64,000 nucleotides of DNA, from NCBI GenBank assembly GCA_958510825.1, contig OY294047.1, positions 45,429,365-45,493,364 of the forward strand, in the 5' to 3' direction. Below, one piece after another: positions 19,609 to 31,794 of this stretch. The notes under the pieces are model-generated. The model saw only the letters and a list, made by a program, of their open reading frames with translations. It did not search any database and was not told the origin of the DNA. Every line of letters begins with the position of its first letter. Position 1 is the stretch's first letter. Position numbers and translations under genes: made by a program. The DNA is from Brachypterus glaber. Its lineage: Eukaryota > Arthropoda > Insecta > Coleoptera > Kateretidae.

Positions 19609-21826
19609 ATAATTACCTTTACATTTATGTGTTTAAACGTTTTTTTTTACAGTGTAATAACTTTTGGTTTCTTCAATTAATTGTGAGAATTCAGTTTTTG
19701 TTGCTTATTCTCTTCACAGGCCAAAACAATTGAAATAATATGTAATAACAATGACTTTAAGAACAATTGTTTAATAATAATAAATACTATTCAAAACGTA
19801 ACAAATATAAAAAACACTTTCTCAGATAAAAAGGCTAACAAATTTGTGACCGGGTAGGGTGACTATACCGGTTAGCCGGTCACGATCCATTCTCGGCCAA
19901 TTCGATATTAATTAAAAACTTAAACCAAAGACAATATTTCGCTTTAGTTTTCTTTTAAAACCTATTATGTGTTCTCGGTGATGATTCTCCTCTCAAAAAT
20001 TTTCGTAGCCGGGTTGTCATTTCTTGTTTACGGGTAAAAATGGCTTAGAACTGGTCACCCTGGTGCTACTTGGAAATTAGTAATAAATATTTTGATGTTA
20101 TTTTGCATTAAATATATTTTTCTAGATTTTAGGGTTTTATTACTTAAATTCCCTGCAGAAACCCAGGGGCGAAGCAACGAGATGACTGCCTCAGGGCCCA
20201 AAGCTTATGGGGCGTTTTTTGTCTAGTTGTTGACCTTTTTTTAGATTACATAAAGAGAGAAGTTCTACAGAAAGAGATAAAAGTATAATTATTAATGTTT
20301 TAAAATAAAATTATTTTAGATTATATTTTAAATTACATTAAGGTAAGATATTTGTTTTTTTATTAAGTAAAAAACTATATATTTTTTTTAAATTTTTATA
20401 ACATAGCTATGTGTAAAGTAGGTCTAAAGTCTCATAGGGAACTTATGACCTACTCCTTAATTTGGCAGTCATTGATAATACCCCGATGTGTGTGAAGATT
20501 TTGTACTTGTTTTTGTGTTTAATAAACTGTTTTATGTATTCTTTAATAATTTTGCATAAAATGCACATTTTTTGTTGCACTGTGATAAAATCCAAATATA
20601 ATATTTTTAGGGAATTTTCTTAAATTTATGTTGCCTAACGTATTGGACTGGATACATATATGTAAAGGAATACGTACACGTATACGTGTGCTATGCTATG
20701 TATATAATTTGTATCATGTCGGAATTTCTCACAATATATAATTTTGAAAATTTTGACATAGATAAATGCAGCATTGGTTTTTAAAAACATAAAGGTGATT
20801 TATTTCTAGAACATCTTCTGAGCTATTTTTGAGTACCGGTGAAGGTCGCCTCCAGGCAAAACTAATTTAAAATAACTTGAAATTTATTTCGTGGTTATTA
20901 AAAGAACTATCATCAAGTGGTGGGAATTAATTTCGCTTTTATTTAAATTTGTAGACGAAATGAAACGTTTTCTGAATTTTTTATCGCCAGTTTATGGACG
21001 ATTTTATAGTGATTTATGAAAGTATTTTTGGTCGTTACGTATTCAGAATGTATTTGTGGACTGATAGTATCTATACAAATATTGTTTAGAAAAGTTGTCA
21101 GAAAAAAATAGTTAATTAAGTCTTAGTGCGGTTAGACTCTGAGGGTTCCGTGACTAGTTTTACTGTTTTTTTTTGTGTCTATATGTCCAAGAGTTCTAGA
21201 TGTAGGTCAAAAATGCACAGAGAGTTTCAAATAGGACATAAGGTTGCTGAAACCGCAAAATTTCATAAATTTTAATAAAAAAAAAGCATTTAGGGGTTTT
21301 TTAGGTTGCCGAATCCATTAATGAAAATTAAAAAGTCCAAATGAATTATGCACAATTTGAAATTATTTCGTTTAAATTTACCAACAATGAAAAAAATCAA
21401 TGCGCCATTTTGAATTCAAGAAAGTTAACTATTAACCCTTATTAAGGTTCTCGAAATTCGGACCAATTCCAATGTCGCGGAATTTTTCTTTTAATGTTTG
21501 ATAATGTGCAAAAATTCAAATTTTTGTCACTTTTTTTATTTCTAGACCAATACGTCACGGGCTTGAATTAAACTTCTCGCAACAAAAAATGTTATGTAAT
21601 GAGAAAAAAACATGTTAGGAAGTAAGGAGAAGTACGAAAAATATAACTGTTGTAAGCCTGTGTTATTATTTTCTGTACATAAATTTATTTTATAAAATAA
21701 TTTAATGAATTAGTCACAACTGATTGATCACTAATAATAACAATCAAATACCTTCTTTTTATTGAATAAACAAAGGCGTAATCTTAAAAAATACGCATAA
21801 TAACAAACTAATAGTTTAATATTATT
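19609..21826. other. Unclassified 2.2-kb stretch
   Basis: Possible degenerate TIRs TAGGGTGAC (19854) and GGTCACCCTGG (about 20055) could delimit a 200-bp element, but the arms are short. Around 20160-20215 ACCCAGGGGCGAAGC and TCAGGGCCCAAAG resemble the GC-rich words found at 49.57 kb. The rest is AT-rich with no ORF and no repeat partner. Confidence 0.35.
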
Positions 21827-22376
21827 TTACTCCGTCCAGGGACGCGGCCCGTTTTACACCACAGAGCGCATAAATAGCATAATTATGCAATCGCAGTGTA
21901 TCAAAAATTCAACAGATGTCGGTACTGTTTTCCTGGAAAGGGACTATCCAAAGACTCGCATAACAAGCATAGTACATAAGAATGCGATGCCAGTATTGGC
22001 TTGATGTGTCGTCATGTATCTTGTAATGGTTGTTATGCGAGCCTCAACCTAAAAATTTGACGTTTTCCTTGTGTTCAATATAATTTACGTTTGTAAAATA
22101 TGTAGAGTATGCTAATTTAGTGTGAGTGTATGAAGAATAAACCAAAAAAGTACCTTTTTTAATACCATACAAAATAACCTTAAGTATAACCATTTTTTTA
22201 TGTAACTATCTCTTCTTTTATTAGCTTTTCCAAACGACCGTCAATCATTGTCATAGACAAAAAATGTCACAATATTTTATATGTTAAAAGGTACGAGATT
22301 TTAACCAATGATGTAGCTTAAAAATCGCGGGAATTTTAAACTACTATCTTGCATAATTGGACGGACTATAGTAAAA
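21827..22376. mobile_element. Candidate TIR element, 550 bp
   Basis: The left end TTTTACTCCGTCCA and the right end TGGACGGACTATAGTAAAA are imperfect inverted repeats (the right end has four extra bases). Inside is a perfect 12-bp hairpin pair, CTCGCATAACAA (21956) and TTGTTATGCGAG (22033). Interior segments are more GC-balanced than the flanks. No second copy and no clear TSD, so this is tentative. Confidence 0.35.
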
Positions 22377-23698
22377 ACAATCAAGTCATTAAGATCTAGG
22401 TAGATAAGTTTAAATACTTTACTCCCACAGAAACCATTGATTTATTTTTTATTGGTAATTAAATTAAAATTTGACATGTAGAATATGCAATATCGAATTA
22501 TGATTAGGTTGAAAAGAAAAAATATATTTTTTTCTACGACAAGTCTATATTTACATTAAAGATGGCGCCACAGGAGCCATTTTTCATAAAAACAACATGG
22601 CGGTCCTATGACGTCCATATTGGAATATTTCTGAAACATGACATTTCAAATCTTATAGTAGTAGGCTAAGAATTTAATGTGAAACTAATTTTCTATTGTT
22701 TTTATGAAACTGGCGTCATTTTAAAGCATAAAACTAAGAGATGATCTTGTAGGGGTTTGGACTTTTTTGACTGATTTTGATTTTGGTTTGTTTTTTTGTG
22801 TACAATAACTTGGTCGGAATAGATTTTCTCTAAATTTTTGACCCATAATATCCACCTTCCAGAACACCGTGAGTAGTCTTAAGTTGAAAACTTATAAAAT
22901 CAGTCCAGTCTAACGTAATTCAGATATTGATTTTAAATTAACAACTCATGTGTATTTTAGTACGTAATATGTAGGAGAGGTCAGTGACTTGGTTTGAGTG
23001 TGTGACTTTTATGGAAACACGAATATTATTATCGTGTTTTATTACAATAACGAGACTTTTTCGGAAAACGTTAAACCTACGGAAAATATCTTAAAAAATT
23101 CCTTCCTTTATTTCTCGGAAATTTTTATATTGTGAGAATACTGGAATATTTAAATCAATCGAAACATTAATGTTTTGTTTGTTAATGAACTCCTTCCTAC
23201 TCAAAATGGCCTTGGAGTTGCGTTCCATCCGTGGAACGGGCAACATGTATACTTTCGGCTAGAATTTGTAAATCGGTAACAACGTTTATTTTACGCATCA
23301 AGTATTTTATGTGAAAATGTGTTCGTCAAGAAAATATTAATACTATGAAACCGTTCTACATATTTAAATTGATTTAAATTAAATATTTGATGTTTGTGAT
23401 GTACTTTTGTGGGTTAACCACGTTTTTTTTGTGAGGTTGTGTTAATAAGAAATTATATTTAGTTAAAACAATTAGAGAGACTCGCTTCAAGTCTCTAATA
23501 CTTGTACCTGGTCAATAAGAACGAGAGTTCAAGACCATTAAGTCCTTTTGGGTCACTTTAATTTAGTGTCCAAAAGGAAATTTTGAAGAAGAAGAAAAAG
23601 AAGAAGAAGACAAAATAATTTTCAATTATTATTATTAAATGATTCATCCACGGGACAACTTAAATCTTAAATTTTCTTTATGCTTTCTATACTAGAAA
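22377..23698. other. Unclassified with small hairpins and a purine run
   Basis: Hairpins TTAGAGAGACT...AGTCTCTAA (23471-23497) and TCCTTTTGGGTCAC...GTGTCCAAAAGGA (23541-23579) are visible, followed by a (GAA)n-rich purine run at 23586-23611. GATGGCGCCA occurs at 22561. Without a repeat partner I cannot classify the interval. Confidence 0.4.
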
Positions 23699-23860
23699 GA
23701 GAACGTTCTAGTATTACGTAACGCAAATTTTGATCATTTTGGACCCCCGCCCCCCCTTGTAACGCTATTTTCCTATACCATTAACATGGGCGTAACACTC
23801 CAAAATGACCCCCAACCCCTCACCCCCCCTAGGAGCGTTACGTAATACTTGAACGTTCCC
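23699..23860. mobile_element. Family A MITE, copy 2
   Basis: Full-length 162-bp form: GAGAACGTTCTAGTATTACG on the left and CGTTACGTAATACTTGAACG plus TTCCC on the right, with C-rich tracts flanking TATACCATTAACATGGGCG. Flanking AAA at 23696-23698 and 23861-23863 fits a 3-bp TSD. The first TIR bases carry two substitutions. Confidence 0.8.
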
Positions 23861-23934
23861 AAACTTCTAAACTTATGATTTTTTTAGATTTTTTACGTTA
23901 AGTATACATTATTATATTATCTATATTATCATCA

Positions 23935-24215
23935 ATCAATTACTCGGGTTACTACGGAGTCGAAGGCATTTTTATAGTCGACAAAAGCTCTCTCTAATGT
24001 AATACTTGCTTCCATTTTGTATGAGCGTTCTGTGATTTTAAATGAACGAGGGGTGATGAAACCTTTCCTAAAATCCGTTTGCTCTTGGAGTATATGACTG
24101 TTCAATTTACTTGTTAGTCACTGCGTGATTATTTGAGTGAACAGTTGATCAATAATTCGAAAAAAGAGAACCATAGGGCATTATTTCAGTTTTAAGGCAT
24201 ACAATATTCTTGAAG
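23935..24215 (-). pseudogene. Reverse transcriptase fragment, RTE-like LINE
   Basis: On the minus strand, the frame ending near 23940 reads ERAFVDYKNAFDSVVTRVI, which contains RT motif A (FVDYKxAFDSV) with the catalytic Asp. Upstream, near 24100, EQTDFRKGFIT corresponds to the EQxGFRKGRST block that precedes it in RTE-type and related RTs, and RLIDQLFTQII lies before that. Stops are present (for example after ITQ). Motifs B and C are lost. It is unrelated in sequence to the other LINE fragments here. Confidence 0.7.
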
Positions 24216-24333
24216 GCATTTATTGTATAAAACAACTTGGATTTCTTCTTTTTGAAAGCATTTGTATCCAATCTTGTCTTTTTCTCTTTTTATTGGGTAA
24301 ATTATAAAGGTTTTTGGCATCCAGAAGTAAAAC

Positions 24334-24654
24334 AATAGTTATTTATGGTACTAGTGGGTAAAGTAAGATATTGCCCATGAGAAAATTAACCTGCGAGGCG
24401 TCAGCCAGAGAGGGTAATATCGGTTTAGCCATGAGTGCCACTCAAGGTTTTATCCAATAAATAGCTTAGGAATCATATTTTTATTAAAAATTTTAATGAC
24501 ATTTACAAGAAAATAATTTGACAAGTGACAGTTGAGTGGGTAAAATAAATAATTATCCACTTAATAAAGTAAAAGCCACACGGGGGTTATTATTGAGTTT
24601 ATCTATTTAAAATAAAGCTGGTAATTGTCTCATTATCTGTATGTATTGGATAAA
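24334..24654 (+). mobile_element. Family G repeat, copy 1 (one hairpin arm deleted)
   Basis: Begins AATAGTTATTTATGGTACTA and ends TGTATTGGATAA, with shared interior words CATTTACAAGAAAATAATTT and AGTAAAAGCCAC. Other copies are at 31795-32130 (inverted) and 58911-59240. All carry, or once carried, a central hairpin GAAAATTAACCTGC/GCAGGTTAATTTTC; here the second arm is missing after GTCAGCCA. No TIR or TSD could be fixed, so the class is open. Confidence 0.65.
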
Positions 24655-25430
24655 ATAATTTATTTAATGTCTTTTATACAATCTTGGGTCACTAAATCTG
24701 AATTTATTCTAAAATCCATTTTTTTCTTTTACGTCAATAAAAATAAAAAATAAACTAATATTGCACCACATTTTTATGTGTTCTTACCAAACGATGTTGT
24801 AAATATGTTAAATAATTATTTACACTAATTACAATCTCCAATTAGTGCAATTATTCATATTTTACTTACTTAATTAACAGTATCCAATCGCCCTAAACAA
24901 CTTCCTACATTTTTATACTTTCTTTCGGACGAGGGCGGACTGGCAAAAGCCCACTACTAAACAGGCCTTCCCGCAAACGCACCTTCATTGCATGTTGGCC
25001 GGTTTGGGACCTCGTTTTCTCTGATTTTTCTCAATTCTTGGGATGTTGTTACCGGCCCCTTTTTTTATTTTACTGGCCGTACATCAAAAAGCCAGTCTGC
25101 GCCTGCTTTCGGATTAAACACGAAAAGGAAACGACAAGTCAACATCCCGGACATTTTTCCGGAAAAGTAAATAAATAAATTAATCTATTTTGATATACTT
25201 AAGTGGTGCACTAACTACCTAGCTTAACTTTAAAGAAAAATAGGTACTGGATATCCGTCCAAATCGTCGTCAAAAATAAACCGATTACACTAGGCAACAA
25301 ATCGCAACTTTTTTTTTGCCCCGATCGGAAAGTAAATTTTCATTACTAGTTCGAGGGCGTAGAATCCGAATCTGACCTTAGAAACATTTAATATTGAAAA
25401 GCATTATAAAAACCGACAAGGGTAAATTTT
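24655..25430. other. Unclassified, with a GC-richer island
   Basis: 24930-25165 is GC-richer and contains GAGGGCGGACTGGC, ATGTTGGCCGGTTTGGGACC and a 60-codon frame with no recognisable domain. 25283-25340 is an inverted copy of 53815-53872 (CCGATTACACTAGGCAACAA, TTTTTGCCCCGAT). Confidence 0.4.
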
Positions 25431-26043
25431 TTTATTCGCAACTGTATATGTAATACATTGTATTACAATACAATGTATTACTAATACAGACATTACATAT
25501 ATTAATAAAGTTTGGGAAGTACATGATTTCTTGTCCCAGTGTTTTCGACGCCTGGACCTGACCTGTTATGAAAAAATAGAGACCGGTAAACTAATTATTA
25601 CAGGTCTGCAATTTAAATCATTAATTTCCGCTAGATGGTGCCACCGATTAAAATATCATTATTAATACTTAAAGCAAGATGGCTGAACTGCTGTTGTCAT
25701 GATAAACACGAATAAATTCCAATAAATTTTGTTTAAAAAACCTAAATATACAGTTTTAGTCAAAGTTTTTTACTTTTGAGACAGAGAAGTATAATAAATG
25801 TTATAAACGGTGCCTTGTGAGCTATCAACAAATGTTTTTTGTGGTTATTTGGGTTACACGTATGTGGAACTTCAGTTTTTATGATATGTGCTTTTCTTGT
25901 GAAATGCAGGAAAAAATATTTGTGGTAAATATGAAAAGAACTAAAACACTAAGTATTATATTACTATTTTCTTCATTTGAATTCAAACATCTAGGTTTAA
26001 AAAAAAAATACTAATTTTTAAATAAAAACAGTTGCGAATAAAA
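25431..26043. mobile_element. Family H TIR element, copy 1
   Basis: TIR TTTATTCGCAACTG at 25431-25444 with its complement at 26030-26043. Copies at 42756-43340 (inverted) and 44756-45330. Shared interior: AGTTTGGGAAGTAC, GGACCTGACCTGT, CCGCTAGATGG(T/C)GCCACCGA, TTGTCATGATAAACACGA. All three copies continue outside one TIR into ATAGTATACAGGTCTCCCGG, so the true element may be longer or may always have inserted in the same host repeat. Short hydrophobic frames over the right half are chance products. Confidence 0.7.
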
Positions 26044-26149
26044 TAGTATACAGGTCTCCCGGAAAATGGTACTTTTCCTCGACCTATAAATGGTCTCGGA
26101 AAATTACTATTTTCCGAGTCGACCTGTAATCTACTATTTTTATCCTTAA

Positions 26150-26304
26150 GGGAACGTTCAAGTATTACATAACGCAAATTTTGATCATTTTGGACCCCCA
26201 CCCCCCTCCTGTAACGCTATTTTCCTATACCATTAACATGGGTGTAACACTCCAAAATGACCCCCACCCCCCCTAGGAGCGTTACGTAATACTTAAACGA
26301 TCCC
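26150..26304. mobile_element. Family A MITE, copy 3
   Basis: 155 bp, GGGAACGTTCAAGTATTACA on the left, matching right end ACGTAATACTTAAACGATCCC with small changes. Perfect TSD TAA at 26147-26149 and 26305-26307. Confidence 0.85.
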
Positions 26305-26464
26305 TAATGAGACAGAAAATCCTAAGCATCAAATTATTATGCAATTATGAATAATAACACAAATATTGCATTGTAATGAGCAATTAAAATGTATTCATAA
26401 TTTATTGTAATTAATGAAAACAAGGTGTTTAGTGATTCATTAAATTTTAATATTAATTCAATAT

Positions 26465-27144
26465 TAGAGGAAAGTCGCCTAATTTCGGATACCATTTACA
26501 ATGTATTCAATATTTAATACTCGGTATTACTTTTTGATATTTTTTTTATATAACCAGATACTACTTATTATAGCGAACCATGATTTATTATAAAAGCAAT
26601 TTTATTACAGTTTATTTTTTCTAAAAAACAGGATTAAAAATAATCAGCGCATTTTAGATTCCCAATTTCGAATACCTTAGTATCTTAAGTAATTTTCGTT
26701 TTTTCAAAATTGTTTATCTTAGTTTGTTGTATCATTATAAAAATAATAATTAATGGTTGGTTATCCTGAATAATAATTACCTTGCGGATATCCGAAATTG
26801 GGAATCAAATGCACAAAAATGGTCTATCCAAAATTAGGCAACTTTCTGCTTTTTAGATTAGAAATTTGTAGAATGTTTACGTTTTCAAATTGCTTAATTA
26901 TGAATAGTGGATCAACTTACCCAAGCATAATAATGCAACAGCACAAAACTGCCATTTGCAATATAAACGATTTGTGCTGCCATTTAAAGGGGAGAAGCTC
27001 TACCGTTATCATATTACAGGACGGATTTAGTTTAACTTTTGGCTTCACATAAAAGTAGGTTTCTGTTTACCTTTGCAGACAGTATCTTAAATACACTACT
27101 ATCCGAAATTTGGAAACCATCCGAAATTAGGCGCATTTCCTCTA
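26465..27144. mobile_element. Family I TIR element, copy 1 (internally deleted)
   Basis: TIRs of about 30 bp: TAGAGGAAAGTCGCCTAATT at the left and the complement of AATTAGGCGCATTTCCTCTA at the right. Related words CCGAAATTGGGAATC, CCGAAATTTGGAAACC and CCAAAATTAGGC recur in both orientations inside, as expected for subterminal transposase-binding repeats. Copy 2 (37393-38300) is 228 bp longer and keeps two segments missing here. The flanking TA could be the target site. Frames of 70-85 codons inside are not credible genes. Confidence 0.75.
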
Positions 27145-28600
27145 CAATGTTTTATCTTTCCCTTTTTAAATTAATTTAATTTTCTGTATTAAATTTTGTA
27201 AATCTTACTTTTTTCTATAATGGGTTGATTTTTATAATGGGACACCGTCGGATAGAGAATACAAATTAAAATAAAAAGTTAAGTACAACCACTATTCTAA
27301 AATAATAAAATAATACCTAGACTCCGCGCAGAATCTATCTGAGTTGATGTTTATTTGTTTTTTGTTGTATGGTTGGTAGAATAAATGTAATTCCCTATGA
27401 AGGTTGCTATCAAGTTTCAAATTGATTCCCAATACAAACATTATTTTTACGGTGAAAAAAAATTCAAATAATTAAAGCAACAAGAAATTACCAGAAAAAT
27501 CATTAAAGTATCAATCTACAAATATTTTGTTAAAAATTAATCAATATAATGCTTAATAAGGGTTTTACAGTAAACGATGTGAACATTTTTTTTTTGGGCG
27601 AGTTAACAAAATACTGTTCATTTTTAATAAATAAATAATTTTATTTAAAAAATATAATTTAAGCTCAGGTAGGGTAAAATTTTAATTTATAAATAAAAAA
27701 ACTTACTTTTATTATAACTTTTAACAAATTTCCACTTTTTAAAAACATTCTATAATAATTTGTAAGAAGTACGTAACATGACAGTTATTTTAATCTAAAT
27801 GTCAAAAATTATCACCACAATGCGTATAAAATATACCACTAAAAGTCATTTTTAAACCACGAATCATTCCTTGATATTTGTTACTTCTTCAAATGAGAAA
27901 TATTACAGGTGCTATTTAAATTTAGAAAAAAAACTGTAAAGCCTGGCTATAAACTAATTGCTATTGTAAATATTATCGAGTAGGTATTTATTATTAAGCT
28001 GTAAAATATATTGCATTGTATCCGCCACAATAGCGGTCAATAGAAACACAAACAAAACCGTAAAATTATAGGTTGCGGGAACAGTAATTTAATTTTTTAT
28101 CAATTGACTTTTAAATTATTCCAGATACAGACAAATAAGTTTTAAAAGCTGTTTTTCTACGATAATGACTTTTTTTATAGGAAAAAAAAATTTTAAAGCA
28201 GTAGGTGGTAATTAGAATGCCGTTCATTTTTCAAGATCAGTTTTTTGGACACGATAAATAAATCGATAATGTTTATATGGACTGTGACTTAATTTTTAAT
28301 TAATTTAACAACAACAAAAGGATATTTATAGGAACAGTCATGCTTTTAAGGACGACTTGTTGTACTCCTTACAACCTTACGCTAGAAGAGTAGTTTACTT
28401 TCAAATTGTTAAAATAAAAATTTTTGTCTAAAAGTAATATTTTTTCTTTTAAATTTTTTATTACCTTACAATCTTTAATAACAATATAATAAAATAATTA
28501 AAAGAAAGTGTATTTTTTTCTGCAGCTGTAACGTGAGTTATCATAGATTTGTACTGCTTTTTACTTTCTCATAAAAGAAAGTATTGTGATAGAATCAAAC
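27145..28600. other. Unclassified 1.45-kb stretch
   Basis: Strongly AT-rich, no ORF, no repeat partner found by reading both strands. Confidence 0.4.
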
Positions 28601-28760
28601 GACGAGAAAAATCAAAATAAGCAACAAAAAAAAAAGATGTATGTCTGTCTGTCGGTCGGCCCTTCTGTATGTATCCACGATAACTTAGGAACGCTTTGAG
28701 CTAGCGACTTGAAAGATATGCAGATGTATTTGAAAAAAATCAGCTGGGGGAAAGCGGGTT
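28601..28760 (+). repeat. Diverged (TCTG)n-phrase repeat
   Basis: A short TGTCTGTCTGTCGGTCGG run at 28641-28660 is followed within 20 bp by CCACGATAACTTAGGAACG and GACTTGAAAG. The same order (tetranucleotide run, then a GATAACT-AGGAACG phrase) is seen in the repeats at 1.5 and 18.9 kb, but the remaining sequence is not alike. Confidence 0.45.
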
Positions 28761-29024
28761 CAATTTTTGTTTTTATCGTTATTTTTTCATTATTTGCAAT
28801 AGAAGAAAACTTTAAAAACCACATAAAAGGTAAGATAAAATTACATGAAAAATGTAATTATAATTTTTTTCCAGCCCTCTACTCTCCCCTCGACTCTCGC
28901 TCATTCGAGACGGCTGGTTTATATTATTAAATTGTGAATTCTGGTTGCAGCAACCAGAAAATTAATTCCGTATTTAACTATTAATCTAGTTTCCCCAACC
29001 AGTTCTTTTTTTTTTCAGTCATTG
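28761..29024. other. Unclassified
   Basis: Contains a short C-rich stretch (CCCTCTACTCTCCCCTCGAC) at 28876-28895 and the small palindrome TGGTTGCAGCAACCA at 28942-28956. No ORF or repeat partner. Confidence 0.35.
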
Positions 29025-29083
29025 TACGGATTACCGGAAACTACTGCGGATTAACAAAGATTCGGATTATCGCGACACTACTG
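29025..29083. mobile_element. Solo terminus of a pogo/Tigger-like element
   Basis: Read on the minus strand the segment starts CAGTAGTGTCGCGATAATCC and contains four spaced AATCCG or CGGATTA words. A CAGT start followed by TCGATAATCCGAA-type repeats is characteristic of pogo/Tigger TIRs, and a TA dinucleotide follows at 29084-29085. No second terminus or transposase is present. Confidence 0.4.
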
Positions 29084-29479
29084 TATAATATTTACTGCCA
29101 AGAGTAAACAAGAGTTTACGACGTTAAGCAAATACAAAATAAAAATCTCTAAATTATTTTGCACAAAGATTGCCAAGATCAAGTTACAAAAAAGGTAAAA
29201 TCTTTTTTTATCAGATCAGATATTATCTAAATGTAGTGGATTTCTTTATTTTTGTCTAGAAATTTCGTATTTATTTTGCAAAATTTTATTTACGCTGTAA
29301 AAGATAGTATCAGTATTATAGACCAGTCAAATAACGAGGAATTACTATGTTGAAATTGCCCCTAAAATTCAAGATAGCGGAACCCCTTACGCAAATCATC
29401 CGGTGAAAAACTAACAGGAGTGTTCTGTTACCATCCACTACTACCCTTTAAAATATTAGACGGTGTAAATTTACATCAA

Positions 29480-30176
29480 TTACATCGGCACTTAGTGCTA
29501 CTAAGAGTGCCGATGTATTGAAATCTTCGCCGAAAAGTCAAAATCTTTGACCACGTTTTTTTTCACATTTCTCGACGTTTTAGACCATTCTCGTCAAAAT
29601 CAGTAAAAAAAATTTTTGCGTCCATCTGTCTGGATGTAAACTCTCTAACTCCATTTCTACATGAGATGTCGACTTACGGTTTTCTGCATATTGTTTGTTA
29701 TCGTATTCCGAAGAGCTGATTAGATTTTGGGGGTAAACGATTGGTGGTAAGGGGGTAAAAATAGGGTAAAACTCCTATTTTTAGCGTTTTTTGTTTATAA
29801 TTAAGGCAATTATTATTGTATTTAGTTAATTTAGCACTTATATAAAAGATAATTTTAAATTGGTCATAAAATGTTATAAACAACGTTTTCCTAAAACGCA
29901 TTGTTTTCGAGATATTGGCGTTTAAAGCAGTAAAAGGTTTTTTTAGCATATCTCACATATTTATGATCCGATTTCAAAAAATTATATTTTAAATAAAAGC
30001 TCTTTTTAAGTCCTATAAAAAATGATATATACAGTTTTTTGCTAGAATATAATGTTTTAAAGATACAGAATTTAAAATCAAACAAAACACCTAGTTTGAA
30101 ATTTGCAAACTAGATGGTTCTAGTGTACAATAGTGCCGATGTTTTGACAGGGTGCTTGCAACGTTTCATCTAGTTT
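29480..30176 (-). mobile_element. Family J repeat, copy 1
   Basis: About 700 bp. One end is the hairpin ATCGGCACTTAGTGCTACTA/AGAGTGCCGAT, the other the hairpin ACTAGATGAAACG...CATCTAGT, with ATCGGCACTA also near the second end. Other copies at 54243-54976, 56202-56893 and 59572-60259. An internal site has a (CAGA)n run, here interrupted and about 1-2 units (29625-29635). Conserved frames of 60-95 codons across copies appear to follow from DNA similarity and show stops and indels in places. Class unknown. Confidence 0.75.
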
Positions 30177-30863
30177 ACATTTATTATTTGACTGGACTAT
30201 TATAACATCCTAAAAAGGCTACATTCATGAACATTGGACCTTCGAGCCGGATATGAATGTATATTTTTAATTCAGAAAATCGAATTTTTTATGTTATAAA
30301 CGACTACATTTTTTGCAGTGTGTAATGTTATTGATTTGTTTTATCAATAAAATAAATATTTACAGGCTGTTTTAGATAAATATTTGATGCACATGCAAAA
30401 TTATAGGTACATCATTATGGTTTTAGTATAAATTTACTATAAACAGATAAATATTTTTCACATGCGAATCATCAGTTTATTATTTTTGTATTATTATTAT
30501 TTGGTATATAAAATTAATATTTTAAATTTTAAAATAAATGTTTATAATTTGTTACTGACGCAAAAAAAAATCTGCATAATATACGTCATATGCTTATAAA
30601 TAAAGGACTACAAAAAAGAGTGTCCGTGTACAAAATTTCGGAACATTTTAATAAACCTTAAAACAATTTTGAAAATCTCTGTAATTTTCGACAAAAAAAA
30701 TCTGAAATCTCGAAATACTTACTGAAAGATTCCTAAAACCATGACATACTACTTCAGAAGATACGTTAAGAAATCCAACTTACCTAAAACAAAAAAAAAA
30801 CATTAGAATAAATTTAAAAATATATAAAGGTTTATTCAGAAATAAGTTCGAGAATGTTAAGGG
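30177..30863. other. Unclassified
   Basis: AT-rich, no ORF, no repeat partner recognised. Confidence 0.4.
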
Positions 30864-31480
30864 GTGATTCTACATTAAAAAATATGAAAAAAAGTTCCTA
30901 TAAAGGTGGTTCCGCAAATGTTCCTAAGGGAACTACGACCCTCCTAAGGGGTGTGCGTTGGGGCACTTCCTTGGGGGTTAGGGGGGGAGGCTCGAGTTGG
31001 GAAAATCCACTGTTCAGTTGGTAAAATTAATTGGCAGATTTCGGGAACTTTTCTAGTTGGGAAAATTGTAGCAGTATAGCTGGGTCAGGGGTAAAGTTTT
31101 TTTTCTTAAGTTAGGGAACGTTCAAGTATTACATAACGCTCCTAGGGGGGGTGGGTCATTTTGGAGTGTTACGTCCATGTTAATGGTATAGGAAAACCTA
31201 GCGTTACAGGGGGGGGGTGGGGGTTGAAAATGATCAAAATTTGCGTTACGTAATACTTGAACGTTCCCTTAGGTAATTTTCAGAGTTGTGAGAATTTTTT
31301 TAGGCATAAAAATTAAATTTTAGGTCAGGGGTACAGCTGGTTTGAGGCAGATTTTCATCATGACAAAATTTTCGGTCAGGGGTAAAACTGGTTTGGACTT
31401 CACGGTAAAGACTTTATACTGGATCCATGGAATGAAAATCCCTCGAAAAATTTAATTTTTGGGAGTTGGGAAATATTGGT
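30864..31480 (+). repeat. Family L repeat, copy 1, split by a family A MITE
   Basis: Contains the 84-bp 'phrase' (30871-30955: CTACATTAAAAAATATGA ... AAGTTCCTATA ... GGGAACTACG), GGGGTGTGCG, and then recurring lines of the type GAGTTGGGAAAAT, GTTGGTAAAATTAATTGG and TCAGGGGTAAA. The inverted copy is 34495-34895. The MITE at 31114-31268 interrupts it with a TTA TSD: without it the sequence would read on from AAAGTTTTTTTTC to GAGAATTTTTTTAGGCAT, as in the copy at 34.7 kb. No gene. Confidence 0.6.
31114..31268. mobile_element. Family A MITE, copy 4 (nested)
   Basis: 155 bp with GGGAACGTTCAAGTATTACA and complement, G-run centre. TSD TTA at 31111-31113 and 31269-31271. Inserted into family L, whose second copy lacks it, giving an empty-site comparison. 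Confidence 0.85.
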
Positions 31481-31794
31481 TCCAGCCCCCCCCCCCTCCA
31501 ATAAAATCGCTTCGGAGTACCCCTGGGTGTGCGTAATCCGCCTAAGAGTAAATAATTTGATCGTAAAAAATAGTTGTATCGCTATAAATAATACTTATAC
31601 GACTTATAATATACGTACAGAAAACGATTACAGCAGTAATTTCATGAATAATATTTCCTGCTGATAATTTCTATTATTCACATGCTCAATAATTACATTT
31701 TCAAAACATAATTTAGATGATTGTATCTGTAACTTGTGGAATGCGACTTATGGGTAGGTACGACGTTTTATCTAAATTAAGATGGAAATAAATT

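Noticed and set aside
25817..26014. Short hydrophobic frames inside family H (also 42713 and 45042)
   Set aside because: They lie on different strands or frames in different copies and are chance products of AT-rich DNA.
29698..29949. Conserved 83-codon frame of family J (also at 54471 and 56414) as a protein
   Set aside because: Conservation is explained by DNA-level repeat similarity; copy 4 at 59.8 kb carries a deletion that disrupts the same frame, and no domain is visible.
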